64,000 nucleotides of DNA from Reyranella sp. (GCF_004297405.1 NZ_SCVC01000021.1:186001-250000), one strand, 5' to 3'; positions 37,003 through 47,704 are shown, counted from the first letter of the stretch. Made by a program: numbers and translations. The notes: generated by a model not told the origin, from the sequence alone.

Positions 37003-37560
37003 TCACATCATTGGGCGCGGCAGGTCGGCGTCGCTGACCAGCGGATAGCGACGCGCTTCGAAGAGCTGATAGTGCCACCATTCGTTGCGGTAGAAATCCC
37101 ATCCCGCCGAGGTCATGAGGCCCATCAGCAGCAGGCGGTTGCGCTGCGCCTCGACCGACACGTCGGTTCGCGCATGGTGCGAGAGCGGCGTAAAGGCATC
37201 GAAGGCGGTGCCCATGTCGAGTTCCTTACCTTCGGCATCGAGCAAAGTGAGATCGACGGCTACGCCGCGCGAATGCGGCGAACCGCGGCGCGGATCGGCA
37301 AGGAATTCAGGATCCGGGCAGGCCTTCCACAGGGCCCATTGCGCCTCGGTCGGCCGCAGCGCGTCGAAGATACGCAGCCGAAAACCGAGGGCGCGCGCGA
37401 GCGCGATCGCTGCGCCGAGCTTTTCGGCGGCCTCGCGATGCAGCCAGCATTCGGCATTCCGGTAGACCGGTCGTCCCGTTAGATTTGCGTCCGTCGCATA
37501 GGCCAGTGTCACGTCGACATCGAAGTCGGGCGGGGCGATCGCAACCAAGTCGAGCTTCAT
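37003..37560 (-). CDS. ddpX: D-alanyl-D-alanine dipeptidase (VanX/DdpX)
   Basis: 185 residues from ATG 37560. The M15D zinc-peptidase motifs are complete: SPHSRGVAVDLTL (His96, Asp103) and EWWHYQ (Glu160, His163), with Arg in FDALRP (69). There is no signal peptide, as in cytoplasmic members. It hydrolyses D-Ala-D-Ala, recycling cell-wall dipeptide rather than giving vancomycin resistance in a Gram-negative. Its start codon shares the CATG at 37558-37561 with that of divergent tsaB. Confidence 0.93.
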   Translation of the reverse strand: MKLDLVAIAPPDFDVDVTLAYATDANLTGRPVYRNAECWLHREAAEKLGAAIALARALGFRLRIFDALRPTEAQWALWKACPDPEFLADPRRGSPHSRGVAVDLTLLDAEGKELDMGTAFDAFTPLSHHARTDVSVEAQRNRLLLMGLMTSAGWDFYRNEWWHYQLFEARRYPLVSDADLPRPMM

Positions 37561-38269
37561 GACCACACATTGCCCAGCCCCTCGAGGCGGCGCCAGCACC
37601 GTCCTCGCCTTTGATTGCGCCGTCAGCGGGCAGAGCGTGGCGGTCGTGCGCAATGGTGCCTGCCTCGCGGTGGCGCGTGAGGAGGGCCGCGACCAGGCGG
37701 CGCGGCTCCTGCCGGCGATCGGCGAAACCCTCGAACGAGCCGGCATCGGGCGACGTGAGATCGATCTGATCGCCGTGACGGTCGGCCCGGGCAGCTTTAC
37801 CGGCGTGAGGGTGGGGCTCGCTGCGGCGCGCGGCCTCGCCGTCGGGCTGGGCGTGCCGCTGGCGGGAGTATCTACAACCTCGGTCCTGCTCGCGCAGGCA
37901 TCGACGACCGAACGTCTGGCTGTTGCGGCTGTCGATACGCATCTCGGCGACTGGTTCTGTGCGCTCGGTGAAGGCGAGGCCTTGCCATTTGCGACGTCGA
38001 CGCAAGACCTGGTGGCCCGGCTCTCGGGACGCGCCTGCCTCGTCATCGGTCATGGGGTGAAGCCTCTCGTGGAAGCGCTGGTCGCCGATGGCACGGATGC
38101 GACCGCGTCGGATACTCCGCCTGATCCCGTGATACTCGCCGGCTTGGCCCTGCGTTCGAGCGTCGAGGCATGGGCTGTGCAGAATCGCGAGGAGGGCCTG
38201 CCGCGGCCGCTCTATCTGAGAGGGGTCAACATCACCCTGCCCGACGGCGCCCGTCGTACGGTCGAATGA
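37559..38269 (+). CDS. tsaB: tRNA threonylcarbamoyladenosine (t6A) protein TsaB
   Basis: 236 residues. ASKHA-fold motifs are VLAFDCAVSGQSVAVV (phosphate-1 loop region) and VTVGPGSFTGVRVGLAAARGLAVGLGVPLAGVST, the TsaB signature. TsaB partners TsaD and TsaE in making t6A37 on ANN-decoding tRNAs. The ATG at 37559 overlaps the divergent ddpX start by two bases, leaving no promoter space, so a slightly later start is conceivable. It is coupled to rimI by ATGA, the usual tsaB-rimI arrangement. Confidence 0.93.
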   Translation: MTTHCPAPRGGASTVLAFDCAVSGQSVAVVRNGACLAVAREEGRDQAARLLPAIGETLERAGIGRREIDLIAVTVGPGSFTGVRVGLAAARGLAVGLGVPLAGVSTTSVLLAQASTTERLAVAAVDTHLGDWFCALGEGEALPFATSTQDLVARLSGRACLVIGHGVKPLVEALVADGTDATASDTPPDPVILAGLALRSSVEAWAVQNREEGLPRPLYLRGVNITLPDGARRTVE

Positions 38270-38739
38270 CCAGCGACGAACCTGCCCCGTGCGTTTTGGG
38301 CGCTCTCGACCTCGATCGTGCTGCACGCCTTCATCGCGAAGCCTTCGTGCCGATGGGGGAGCGTGGCTGGACGCGTCAGGATATCGCCGGCCTTCTCGCC
38401 TCGCCGGGAACGGCCGGGTTCTTGCTGGAGGGGAAAAGCGGCGATGTCGGCATGGCGATCTGCCGCGTCGCTGCCGATGAGGCAGAACTGCTGACTGTTG
38501 CGGTGAACCCGCACCATCGTCGTCGCGGGGCTGGTCGCCGGTTGTTGGAGGCCGTGATCGGACAGGTCCGGCTTGCCGGCGCCCGGACCCTATTCCTTGA
38601 AGTCGGCGTGGATAATCCAGCCGCGCGCGCTCTTTATGATTCTCTTGGCTTCATCGTTGCCGGCCGTCGCGCAGGCTACTATGCGCGTGTCGATGCCCCG
38701 CCAGCTGACGCCGTTATCATGCGTCTCACTCTCAACTGA
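38266..38739 (+). CDS. rimI: Ribosomal protein S18-alanine N-acetyltransferase RimI
   Basis: 157 residues from ATG 38266 (ATGA with tsaB). GNAT core: AELLTVAVNPHHRRRGAGRRLLEAVIGQVRLAGARTLFLEVGVDNPAARALYDSLGFIVAGRRAGYY, with the acetyl-CoA loop RRRGAG and the GRRxxYY ending typical of RimI. It acetylates the N-terminus of S18. It is convergent, with no gap, with the TusA-like gene. Confidence 0.93.
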   Translation: MTSDEPAPCVLGALDLDRAARLHREAFVPMGERGWTRQDIAGLLASPGTAGFLLEGKSGDVGMAICRVAADEAELLTVAVNPHHRRRGAGRRLLEAVIGQVRLAGARTLFLEVGVDNPAARALYDSLGFIVAGRRAGYYARVDAPPADAVIMRLTLN

Positions 38740-38982
38740 TTACGCCCGGCGGATCGTCACGATATGGGTGTCGCCATCGGCTTCGATCCCCAGGATTGTA
38801 TGGCCCTCGTCGCGGGCCGCACGGGGGACATTGCGCAACGGCTCCTCGCCGCGTAGCCGGACGCTCAGGGTCTCCCCCGATTTCAGGCGCTCCAGACGCA
38901 GCTTGGTGCGCACGAAGGTCATGGGACAGACCTCACCGGTAATGTCGATGTCATGGTCTGCCTGTATAGGCTTGTCGGACAT
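38740..38982 (-). CDS. TusA/SirA-like sulfurtransferase family protein
   Basis: 80 residues from ATG 38982, the usual size of the family. ADHDIDITGEVCPMTFVRTKLRLERLKSGETLSVRLRGEEPLRNVPRAARDEGH shows the conserved Cys-Pro at the start of helix 1, but the motif is CPMT rather than the CPxP of classical TusA. Such variants may handle sulfur or selenium transfer; the role here is unproven. It is divergent from fur across 46 bp. Confidence 0.85.
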   Translation of the reverse strand: MSDKPIQADHDIDITGEVCPMTFVRTKLRLERLKSGETLSVRLRGEEPLRNVPRAARDEGHTILGIEADGDTHIVTIRRA

Positions 38983-39028
38983 GTCCCCAACTATACCGCG
39001 AACTCCGGCCAGTGTAGGGTATGTCGTC

Positions 39029-39466
39029 ATGCCTGACCGGAAATCCAAACTCGAAGTTCTTTGCGCCGAGCGCGGCCTGAAGATGACCGACCAGCGCCGC
39101 ATCATTGCGCGCGTCCTTTCGGAAGCCTCGGATCATCCCGATGTCGAGGCTGTGCATCGTCGGGCAACGGCGATCGATGCCAATATTTCGATCGCCACTG
39201 TCTACCGGACGGTGCGGCTGTTCGAGGAGGCCGGCATTCTCGCCAAGCACGATTTCGGCGACGGTCGCGCGCGCTATGAAGAAACACCCGAAGAGCACCA
39301 CGATCACCTGATCGACATTCAGAGCGGCAAGGTTGTGGAATTCCACAACGACGAGATCGAGGAACTGCAGCGCAAGATTGCTGAAAAGGCCGGCTACCGC
39401 CTTGTCGGTCACCGCCTCGAGCTCTACGGGGTGCCGCTGGACAGCAAATCCGACCGCCAAAAATGA
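39029..39466 (+). CDS. fur: Fur-family transcriptional regulator (alphaproteobacterial Fur/Mur)
   Basis: 145 residues from ATG 39029. The winged helix is MTDQRRIIARVLSEASDHPDVEAVHRRATAIDANISIATVYRTVRLFEEAGIL, followed by HDFGDGRARYEETPEEHHDHLIDIQSGKVVEFHNDEIEELQ with the His/Glu metal site. There are no CxxC structural zinc pairs and no GCPWHD heme motif, so it fits the Fur/Mur branch of alphaproteobacteria better than Zur or Irr of the Bradyrhizobium type. It is expected to repress metal uptake genes. Confidence 0.9.
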   Translation: MPDRKSKLEVLCAERGLKMTDQRRIIARVLSEASDHPDVEAVHRRATAIDANISIATVYRTVRLFEEAGILAKHDFGDGRARYEETPEEHHDHLIDIQSGKVVEFHNDEIEELQRKIAEKAGYRLVGHRLELYGVPLDSKSDRQK

Positions 39467-39532
39467 GTGGACGGAGCCCGAGACACCTCGATAATGGGCA
39501 CATGATCGGGGCGGCCCCCTTGCGGATCACAC

Positions 39533-40384
39533 ATGCGCATCGACCGCGCTGACAGCGAAGCCGAGCTTCTCGGCCCACCTGTCTCCAACGCGGAGATCGT
39601 GAAGGTCGTTGCTGGCGACTTCGAGGTTCGCCTGGCACAGAGCGCTGCTGAGATCGATGCAGCACAGGCCTTGCGTTATCAGATCTTCTTCGAGGAGATG
39701 GCGGCGCACCCGACGCCTGAGGTGGCGGCGCGCCGGCGCGACTTCGACAAATTCGACACTGTCTGCGACCATCTGCTGGTGCTCGACCGTCGCCGCGGCG
39801 AGGGGCCGGAGGGCATCGTCGGCACCTATCGCTTGATGCGCCGTGCCGCGGCCGCGCAGATCGGGACATTCTATTCCGCCTCGGAGTACGACATCCGCGC
39901 GATGATCGACTACCCGGGAGAGGTCCTGGAGCTTGGTCGTTCCTGCATCGCCAAGGACGCGCGCAACACCGCGACCATGCAGATGCTGTGGCGGGGCATC
40001 GCGCTCTACGCCTACCATTACAACATTCAGGTGATGTTCGGCTGTGCCAGCTTGCCTGGCATCGATCCTTCGCAGCACGCCATGGCGCTGAGCTACCTGC
40101 AGCATCACCATCTGGCGCCGCCGGAAATTCGCGTGCGCGCCGTCGACAGCCGCTACATCAAGATGGATATGCTGGAGCCCGGTTCCTACGATCCGCGCAA
40201 GGCGATGGCGCGTGTGCCGCCGCTCATCAAGGGCTATCTGCGGCTCGGTGGCTTCGTGGGTGACGGCGCGGTCATCGACCACGAATTCAATTGCACCGAC
40301 GTCTTCATCACCGTGAAGACCGAGCTGGTGACGGAGAAGTACATCCGCCACTACGAACGCGGGATGCGTGACCAGCACGACTGA
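39533..40384 (+). CDS. olsB: L-ornithine N-alpha-acyltransferase (OlsB-like)
   Basis: 283 residues. This is the GNAT-related hemolysin-like acyltransferase family: EVRLAQSAAEIDAAQALRYQIFFEEM, DFDKFDTVCDHLLVLD, GTYRLMRR, YPGEVLELGRSCIAKDARNTATMQMLWRGIALY and the MFGCASLPGIDP stretch. OlsB acylates ornithine with a 3-hydroxyacyl group from ACP, the first step of phosphate-free ornithine lipids. The next gene, an OlsA-type acyltransferase, overlaps it by 17 bases. Confidence 0.88.
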   Translation: MRIDRADSEAELLGPPVSNAEIVKVVAGDFEVRLAQSAAEIDAAQALRYQIFFEEMAAHPTPEVAARRRDFDKFDTVCDHLLVLDRRRGEGPEGIVGTYRLMRRAAAAQIGTFYSASEYDIRAMIDYPGEVLELGRSCIAKDARNTATMQMLWRGIALYAYHYNIQVMFGCASLPGIDPSQHAMALSYLQHHHLAPPEIRVRAVDSRYIKMDMLEPGSYDPRKAMARVPPLIKGYLRLGGFVGDGAVIDHEFNCTDVFITVKTELVTEKYIRHYERGMRDQHD

Positions 40385-41249
40385 CGCACCGCTTGCAGCG
40401 ATGTGGATCGGTTCCCCCCTGCGCGGCGCGTTCCGGCTCGTGAGCTACCTCCTGCTCACCATCATCGCATTGCCGTTCCATCTGCTCGCTTTGGCGCTGC
40501 GGGTGAGGCCGGTCGTGCGTTGGCTGCCGGTGTTCTATCATCGCATGGTCTGCGTGATCCTCGGCATCAAGGTGAAGGTCAACGGCCAGCGTTCGACGGT
40601 GATGCCGACGCTCTTCGTCTGCAACCACGTCTCCTATCTCGATATCGAAGTGCTGGGGGGACGCATTCCCGGCTGCTTCGTCGCCAAGGCGGAAGTCGCG
40701 ACCTGGCCGTTTTTCAGCACGCTTGCCAAGGCGCAGCGCACGATCTTCGTCGACCGGCGTTCGAGCAAGACCAGCAACAGCCGCGACGAGATGCTGAAGC
40801 GCCTGGATACCGGCGACAATCTCATGCTGTTTCCCGAGGGCACCAGCAGCGATGGCACGCGTGTGCTGCCTTTTCGCAGCGCGCTTTTCGCCGTGGCCCA
40901 GCTCCGCCGCGACGAAAGGCCGATCGTCGTCCAGCCGGTGGCGATCTCCTATACGCGTCTCGACGGCATTCCGCTCGGCCGCTACTGGCGGCCGCTCTTC
41001 GCCTGGTTCGGCGACCTCGACCTGGTGCCGCACCTCTGGCAGATGGTCTGCCTCGGCGAAACCGAGGCGGTCGTGACCTTTTTTCCGCCGGTCGACATAG
41101 ACAGGCTCGGTGACCGCAAGAAGCTTGCCGAATATTGCTTTCAGCAGGTCTCCGCCGGCGTCCAGTCGGCGAATGCTGGCCGCCCGGATTTGCTGCCATC
41201 CCTGGATCAGCCCGCCCTCGATTCGGCGGGCGCGACCCCTCGACCCTGA
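40368..41249 (+). CDS. olsA: Lyso-ornithine lipid O-acyltransferase (OlsA/PlsC family)
   Basis: 293 residues from GTG 40368 (ATG 40401 also possible). An N-terminal membrane helix ([21 protein letters not shown]) precedes the PlsC motifs NHVSYLD (NHX4D, block I), [13 protein letters not shown] (block II), [12 protein letters not shown] (block III) and QPVAISY (block IV). It adds the second acyl chain to lyso-ornithine lipid or acts on lysophosphatidate; the overlap with olsB favours the former. Inner membrane, cytoplasmic face. Confidence 0.87.
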   Translation: MTSTTDAPLAAMWIGSPLRGAFRLVSYLLLTIIALPFHLLALALRVRPVVRWLPVFYHRMVCVILGIKVKVNGQRSTVMPTLFVCNHVSYLDIEVLGGRIPGCFVAKAEVATWPFFSTLAKAQRTIFVDRRSSKTSNSRDEMLKRLDTGDNLMLFPEGTSSDGTRVLPFRSALFAVAQLRRDERPIVVQPVAISYTRLDGIPLGRYWRPLFAWFGDLDLVPHLWQMVCLGETEAVVTFFPPVDIDRLGDRKKLAEYCFQQVSAGVQSANAGRPDLLPSLDQPALDSAGATPRP

Positions 41250-41293
41250 GGGTCGGTGGTGATAGAACCGCGCCGTTCCAGCAACGGAGACCG

Positions 41294-42714
<1,421 letters not shown>

Positions 42715-42718
<4 letters not shown>

Positions 42719-43695
42719 GCGATCCATCGGCGAACGCTCCCGCCCGCGCGGCCGATGTGCGCCGCATGACCTTCGACGACAATGCGCTGCTTGCCGTGCT
42801 CTACGGCAATCACGACCGCAATCTCGTGCGCATCGAGCAGCTCACGAACGCGCAGCTCAGCGCGCGAGGCAACCAGCTCGCCATCGCCGGCGCCCCCGAT
42901 GATGCGGCGGTGGCGCAGAAGGCGATCTCGGGCCTCTACGAGCGGCTGAAGCGTGGCCTGTCCATCGAGTCCGCCGACGTCGATGCCGCCGTGCGCTTTG
43001 CCCGCACGAGCAACGAGGGCGGCGACGGCGAAGGCATCCGCACGCGGCGTCGTACCGTGCAGGCGCGCTCACCCGGCCAGCGCACCTATCTCGCCGCTTT
43101 GCGCGAGCGTGACATGGTCTTTGCTTTGGGGCCGGCGGGCTCGGGCAAGACCTATCTTGCCGTGGCGATGGGCGTCTCGCTGCTGCTGGCCGGCAAGGTC
43201 GAACGCATCGTTCTGTCGCGACCGGCTGTCGAGGCGGGCGAGCGGCTGGGCTTCCTGCCCGGCGACATGAAGGAAAAGATCGACCCCTATCTCCGGCCGC
43301 TTTACGACGCGCTGCACGACATGATCCCGGCGGAGCAGATTGCTCATCGCATGGAGTCCGGTGAGATCGAGATTGCGCCGCTTGCCTTCATGCGCGGCCG
43401 CACGCTCGCGCATTGCTTTGTCATTCTCGACGAGGCGCAGAACACCACGCCGATGCAGATGCGCATGTTCCTGACCCGGCTAGGCGAGGGCTCGCGCATG
43501 GTGATCACCGGCGATCCCAGCCAGACCGACCTGCCGGGTGGACAGAAGTCCGGCCTCAACGACGCGGTCGACACGTTGAAGGACGTCGACGGCGTGCGCT
43601 TCGTGCGACTCACTTCCAAGGACGTCGTGCGCCACGACCTCGTGACCCGCATCGTCGAAGCCTATGACGCGCGCGACAAAAAAGCCAAAAGCTGA
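42715..43695 (+). CDS. phoH: PhoH-family ATPase (PhoL-like)
   Basis: 326 residues from GTG 42715. An N-terminal KH-like region ([20 protein letters not shown]) leads to the PhoH ATPase domain: [18 protein letters not shown] (Walker A about 139-146), [35 protein letters not shown] and [40 protein letters not shown]. It is coupled with ybeY, as in most Proteobacteria, and is linked to rRNA and RNA maturation. Confidence 0.95.
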
Positions 43696-44155
43696 ACCAT
43701 CACTTGGCTGCACGATCGTCGTGCTCGACGAGGGCTGGTCGAAAGCGCTTCCCGACGCTGCAAGGCTCGCGCGCCGCGCCGCGCGTGCGGCCTTTGCGGG
43801 AACACGGCGGCGAGGCCGGCGTTCCCTGAACGTCGCCCTGGCGGACGACAAGGCTGTGCGCAAGCTGAACGCGCGCGATCGTAAGAAAGACAAGCCGACC
43901 AACGTCCTGTCCTATCCGTCGGGCGAGCGTGAATTCCTGGGTGACATCGTGTTGGCGCGGCAGACCGTGTGGCGAGAGGCACGTGATCAGCGCAAGTCAC
44001 CGTCCGACCATTTCACGCATCTCGTCGTGCACGGCACATTGCACCTGCTGGGCTACGACCACGAAACCGGCGAAGCCGATGCCGAACGTATGGAAGCGCT
44101 GGAGCGGCGCGTGCTGGCGAAGCTCGGGATCGCCGATCCTTACCTTGCACGCTGA
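43664..44155 (+). CDS. ybeY: rRNA maturation endoribonuclease YbeY
   Basis: 163 residues, overlapping the end of phoH by 32 bases. The zinc motif is VHGTLHLLGYDH (His123, His127, His133). LNARDRKKDKPTNVLSYP and GDIVLARQTV are also conserved. YbeY acts in 16S rRNA 3'-end maturation and ribosome quality control. In many relatives corC follows directly; here an inverted reductase gene lies between. Confidence 0.95.
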   Translation: MTRATKKPKAEPSLGCTIVVLDEGWSKALPDAARLARRAARAAFAGTRRRGRRSLNVALADDKAVRKLNARDRKKDKPTNVLSYPSGEREFLGDIVLARQTVWREARDQRKSPSDHFTHLVVHGTLHLLGYDHETGEADAERMEALERRVLAKLGIADPYLAR

Positions 44156-44158
44156 GCG

Positions 44159-45010
44159 CTAGAGCATTTCGAGCGGCTGCTTGCCCTTGGGTGGTGGAAA
44201 CGCGCGGTCGAGTTCGGCCAGGATCTGCGGTGAGAGTTTGACGTCGAGGGCGCCGAAGTTTTCCTTCACGCGGTCGCGGCTCGCTGATTTCGGAATAGTG
44301 ACGACGCCCGGCTGGGCGAGCAGCCAGGCGAGCGCGAGTTGTGCTGACGTGCAACCTACCTCATCGGCGAGCTTCTTGAGCGGCGCCTTGCGCAGCAGCC
44401 CGCCTTGGTCGAGTGGTGAATAAGCCATCAGCGGAATCGACCTTTTGCGCATCCACGGCAGCAGGTCGAACTCTGGTCCACGGCGCGACAGACAGTAGAG
44501 CACCTGATTGCTGGCGGTCAGGCCCTTATCGAGACGGGCGGCATCTTCCATATCGTCGAGATCGAAATTGCTGACGCCGAAGTCAGCGATCTTGCCGGCG
44601 TCGCGCAGGCGATGAAATGCCTCGAACGTCTCTTCGAGGTGTGCGCCGCCGCGCCAGTGCAGCAGATAGAGATCGATCCGTTCCAGCCGCATCCGCTTCA
44701 GGCTGCGTTCACAGGCGGCGATCGTGCCACTGCGGGTAGCGTTGTGCGGATAGACTTTGCTCACGATGTAGGGCGGCGAGGTTCGGCCCTGGAGCGCGTC
44801 GCCGACGATCTCCTCGGCGGCGCCTTCGCCATACATCTCCGCCGTGTCGATCATCGGATAGCCGAGATCGAGGCCGTACTTCAGCGCGTCGAGCTCCTCG
44901 ACACGCCGCCGCGCGCTCTCGCCCATGCGCCAGGTACCGAGGCCGAGGACCGGCATTGTCTTGCCGGAAGGCAAATTGCAGGAACGCATCAGGAACTTCC
45001 ATGATTGCAA
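44159..45010 (-). CDS. Aldo/keto reductase
   Basis: 283 residues. The tetrad is visible: Asp55 and Tyr60 in IDTAEMYGEG, Lys85 in YIVSKVYP and His118 in DLYLLHWRGG. The cofactor site IPKSASRDRVKENF at the C-terminus is typical for NADPH. It reduces an unidentified carbonyl substrate. It is inverted relative to both neighbours and lies 3 bases from the ybeY stop, interrupting an otherwise conserved gene order, which suggests a later insertion. Confidence 0.92.
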   Translation of the reverse strand: MQSWKFLMRSCNLPSGKTMPVLGLGTWRMGESARRRVEELDALKYGLDLGYPMIDTAEMYGEGAAEEIVGDALQGRTSPPYIVSKVYPHNATRSGTIAACERSLKRMRLERIDLYLLHWRGGAHLEETFEAFHRLRDAGKIADFGVSNFDLDDMEDAARLDKGLTASNQVLYCLSRRGPEFDLLPWMRKRSIPLMAYSPLDQGGLLRKAPLKKLADEVGCTSAQLALAWLLAQPGVVTIPKSASRDRVKENFGALDVKLSPQILAELDRAFPPPKGKQPLEML

Positions 45011-45039
45011 CGCGGGAGCGATAGCCTATCTTAGCGATC

Positions 45040-45990
45040 ATGCCGGACTCCACAGCGCACAGTACACGGCCGGGCTCCCACAGCCCGGCGTCTACAAGCG
45101 AGCCCGCGGTTTCGACCCCATCACTGGTCCCCGAGGCGCCCTCTAATGGCGGGTTGCTGCGTGCAATCCTGCGTCGCCTCCGGCGGCGCGAAAAGAACGA
45201 AGCTGTTCGCGAAGCGATCGAGGAGCTGATCGAGGAGACGCCGGAGAGCGATACGCCGATCAGTGAAGATCAGCGCGTTCTCCTCGCCAACATTCTGAAG
45301 CTGCGCGACAAGACCGTGGCCGACGTCATGGTGCCGCGGGTCGATATCTCCGCGATTGCCGCCGATACGCCGCTCGACGAGGTCGTGCGCCTGATCCAGG
45401 CCGAAGCGCATTCGCGCTACCCGATCTATCGCGAGTCACTCGATGATGTGATCGGCATGATCCACATCAAGGACGTGCTGGCCTACTGGGGCACCGCCAA
45501 GAAATTCAATCTGCGGGATATTCTTCGCCGCGTCGTTTTCGTCGCGCCGACCTTGCCGGTACTCGACATGCTGCTCGATATGCGCCGCTCGCGCACGCAC
45601 ATGGCGCTGGTGGTCGACGAGTTCGGTGGCACCGACGGGCTTCTCACCATCGAGGATCTCGTCGAGGAGATCGTGGGTGAGATCGAAGACGAGCACGACG
45701 TGGCGCAGACGCCCACGGTCGCACGTCGCGTCGATGGTACGATCGACGTCAACGGCCGCACACCCATCGGGCTCCTCGAGGAGGAGATCGGCCGCGTCCT
45801 GTCCGACGACGAGCGGCGCGAGATTGACACCGTGGGCGGCCTGATCTTCTCGCTGCTCGGCCGCATTCCCGAGCGCGGTGAAGTGGTTCGTCATCCCTCT
45901 GGTGTCGAGTTCGAGATTCTCGACGTCGATCCCAGGCGCATTCGCCGCCTGCGAGTCCGGCCGCCGACCCAGTCGGCGCCGGTCGCCTGA
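45040..45990 (+). CDS. corC: CorC/HlyC-family CBS-domain protein
   Basis: 316 residues. A hydrophilic N-terminus is followed by two CBS domains (VMVPRVDISAIAADTPLDEVVRLIQAEAHSRYPIYRESLDDVIGMIHIKDVL and RRVVFVAPTLPVLDMLLDMRRSRTHMALVVDEFGGTDGLLTIEDLVEEIVGEIEDEHD) and a C-terminal CorC_HlyC domain (GGLIFSLLGRIPERGEVVRHPSGVEFEILDVDPRRIRRLRV). Members are linked to magnesium/cobalt efflux. It is directly upstream of lnt, as in many Proteobacteria. Confidence 0.92.
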   Translation: MPDSTAHSTRPGSHSPASTSEPAVSTPSLVPEAPSNGGLLRAILRRLRRREKNEAVREAIEELIEETPESDTPISEDQRVLLANILKLRDKTVADVMVPRVDISAIAADTPLDEVVRLIQAEAHSRYPIYRESLDDVIGMIHIKDVLAYWGTAKKFNLRDILRRVVFVAPTLPVLDMLLDMRRSRTHMALVVDEFGGTDGLLTIEDLVEEIVGEIEDEHDVAQTPTVARRVDGTIDVNGRTPIGLLEEEIGRVLSDDERREIDTVGGLIFSLLGRIPERGEVVRHPSGVEFEILDVDPRRIRRLRVRPPTQSAPVA

Positions 45991-46003
45991 TCGCAGCATC
46001 ATC

Positions 46004-47512
46004 GTGAAGAACCTCACGGGCTGGCGCGCCGCCGGCGTCGCCTTCATCGCTGGCGCCTTGGCCGCGCTCGCCATGCCGCCGTTGCAGTGGCTGCCGTTGG
46101 CCGTCCTGGGTGTCGTGGTCTTCGTCTGGCAGTGGGATGCGGCATCAGGCCCCAAGAGCGCGCTCTGGCGCGGATGGGCCTGGGGTCTCGGCCATTTCGC
46201 GGTCGGGTCCTATTGGATCCTCGACGCCTTCTTCGTGCCACCGGCCGACTACGCCTTTGCGGGGCCGCCGATCGTGATCGGATTGGCCGCGCTTCTGGGA
46301 TTCTTCCCTGGCCTCGCGGGTGCAGCGGCAAAGTCGGCTGCGCTGCGCTGGCCGCGGCTCGGTGGACGCCATTGCCGGCTGCTGCTGCTCGCCATCGCCT
46401 GGACGGCGACGGAATGGCTGCGCGGACATGTCTTCACCGGCTACCCATGGAACCCGCTCGGCCATGTCTGGGCCTTCGCCACACCGCTGATCCAGAGTGC
46501 CGCGCTGTTCGGTGTCTATGGGCTAGGCCTTATGAGCTTCCTTGTGCTTGCTGCCCCGGCGGCTGGCTGGCGGGCATCGATCGCGGCACTGGTGCTGGTT
46601 GGTCTTGCGGGCTTTGGTGGACAGATGGCCATGGCGCCGGTCAACGCGGCCGAAGGCCCGCTGGTGCGCATCGTGCAGCCCAACACGCCCCAGGCGGAAA
46701 AGTGGCTGCCGGAGAATCGCGCGACACAGTTGGCCAAGCTCGTGGAGATGAGCCGGCGTGCGGGCTTCGATCGGCTGAGCGCCGTGGTCTGGCCGGAGAC
46801 GGCGCCGCCGTTCATCGTCGAACCAGGCTCACCGGCCCTCAAGGTAATGGCTGCGGCCGCTCCGCCGGGCGGCTATCTGCTCACTGGTGCGGCGAGAGGG
46901 ACTGGCATCCGGGGTGATGGCGTCTGGAATTCGCTGCTGGTGATCGATCCTACGGGCGCGATCGTGGCGCACTACGACAAGGTCCACCTCGTCCCGCTCG
47001 GCGAATACATCCCCTTCCATCGCCAACTCGCTCCGGTTGCGGGCTTCATCGGTCGCGGCTCGTTCGAAGAAGGCGAGGCGCGGGTAACTCTGGACCTGCC
47101 GGGCCTGCCATCGGTCTCGCCGGTGATCTGCTACGAGGTGATCTTTCCGGCGGCGGTCACCGGCCCGGGCGCCCGACCGCGCTGGCTGCTGAACGTCACC
47201 AACGATGCCTGGTTCGGCCTGTCGAGTGGGCCCTACCAGCACCTCGCCAGCGCCCGGATGCGGGCAGTCGAGGAGGGGCTACCCATGGTCCGCGCCGCCA
47301 ACACCGGCGTCTCGGCCATAATCGATGCTTATGGCCGCGTGCTAGCTGCACTTGATATGCAGCAGGAGGGGGTCATCGATCACCCGCTGCCGGTGGCCCG
47401 TGACATGACGCCCTACGGGCGGTGGGGCGACTGGGTTCTGCTCGTCCTTCTTGCAGCCGCCACAATTGTGCTGGTTGTCTCATCTCGTTTCGCCAAGTCT
47501 GAAAACGCTTAG
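46004..47512 (+). CDS. lnt: Apolipoprotein N-acyltransferase
   Basis: 502 residues from GTG 46004, 13 bp after corC. Six or more N-terminal membrane segments precede a nitrilase domain with the catalytic triad Glu265 (VVWPETAPP), Lys326 (HYDKVHLVPLGEYIPF) and Cys376 (VICYEVIFP). One C-terminal membrane helix anchors it. It N-acylates mature lipoproteins at the periplasmic face of the inner membrane. Confidence 0.95.
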   Translation: MKNLTGWRAAGVAFIAGALAALAMPPLQWLPLAVLGVVVFVWQWDAASGPKSALWRGWAWGLGHFAVGSYWILDAFFVPPADYAFAGPPIVIGLAALLGFFPGLAGAAAKSAALRWPRLGGRHCRLLLLAIAWTATEWLRGHVFTGYPWNPLGHVWAFATPLIQSAALFGVYGLGLMSFLVLAAPAAGWRASIAALVLVGLAGFGGQMAMAPVNAAEGPLVRIVQPNTPQAEKWLPENRATQLAKLVEMSRRAGFDRLSAVVWPETAPPFIVEPGSPALKVMAAAAPPGGYLLTGAARGTGIRGDGVWNSLLVIDPTGAIVAHYDKVHLVPLGEYIPFHRQLAPVAGFIGRGSFEEGEARVTLDLPGLPSVSPVICYEVIFPAAVTGPGARPRWLLNVTNDAWFGLSSGPYQHLASARMRAVEEGLPMVRAANTGVSAIIDAYGRVLAALDMQQEGVIDHPLPVARDMTPYGRWGDWVLLVLLAAATIVLVVSSRFAKSENA

Positions 47513-47543
47513 AAATTCAGGCGCTTAACGAACAAGGTTCGGC

Positions 47544-47571
47544 TTGCATTATGCTCGAAAGGGGCTAAAGT
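47544..47571 (+). promoter_or_regulatory. Possible promoter upstream of the XRE regulator
   Basis: TTGCAT (47544-47549) and TAAAGT (47566-47571) with a 16-base spacer resemble a sigma-70 promoter. The operator-like motif at 47592 lies just downstream. Assigned by inspection only. Confidence 0.35.
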
Positions 47572-47591
47572 GATATGCGACATGCGCGCAT

Positions 47592-47608
47592 AGATATGCA
47601 TTTCTGCA
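47592..47608 (+). promoter_or_regulatory. Operator-like motif copy 1 (AGATATGCAWTTYTGCA)
   Basis: AGATATGCATTTCTGCA, containing TGCA-N4-TGCA. It lies 97 bp before the XRE-type regulator start. A weaker GATATGC at 47573 is spaced 20 bp upstream, about two helical turns. It matches the copies at 54392 and 54837 at 15 of 17 positions or better. Confidence 0.55.
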
Positions 47609-47704
47609 CATGTGAAGTCGGGACGGTTTGAGACGCCCGTTCGGCACTTTTGTGCCGAAGCGGCGTTTAACCTCGTGATTTGTATCCGGAAAGATGGGGA
47701 CCCC

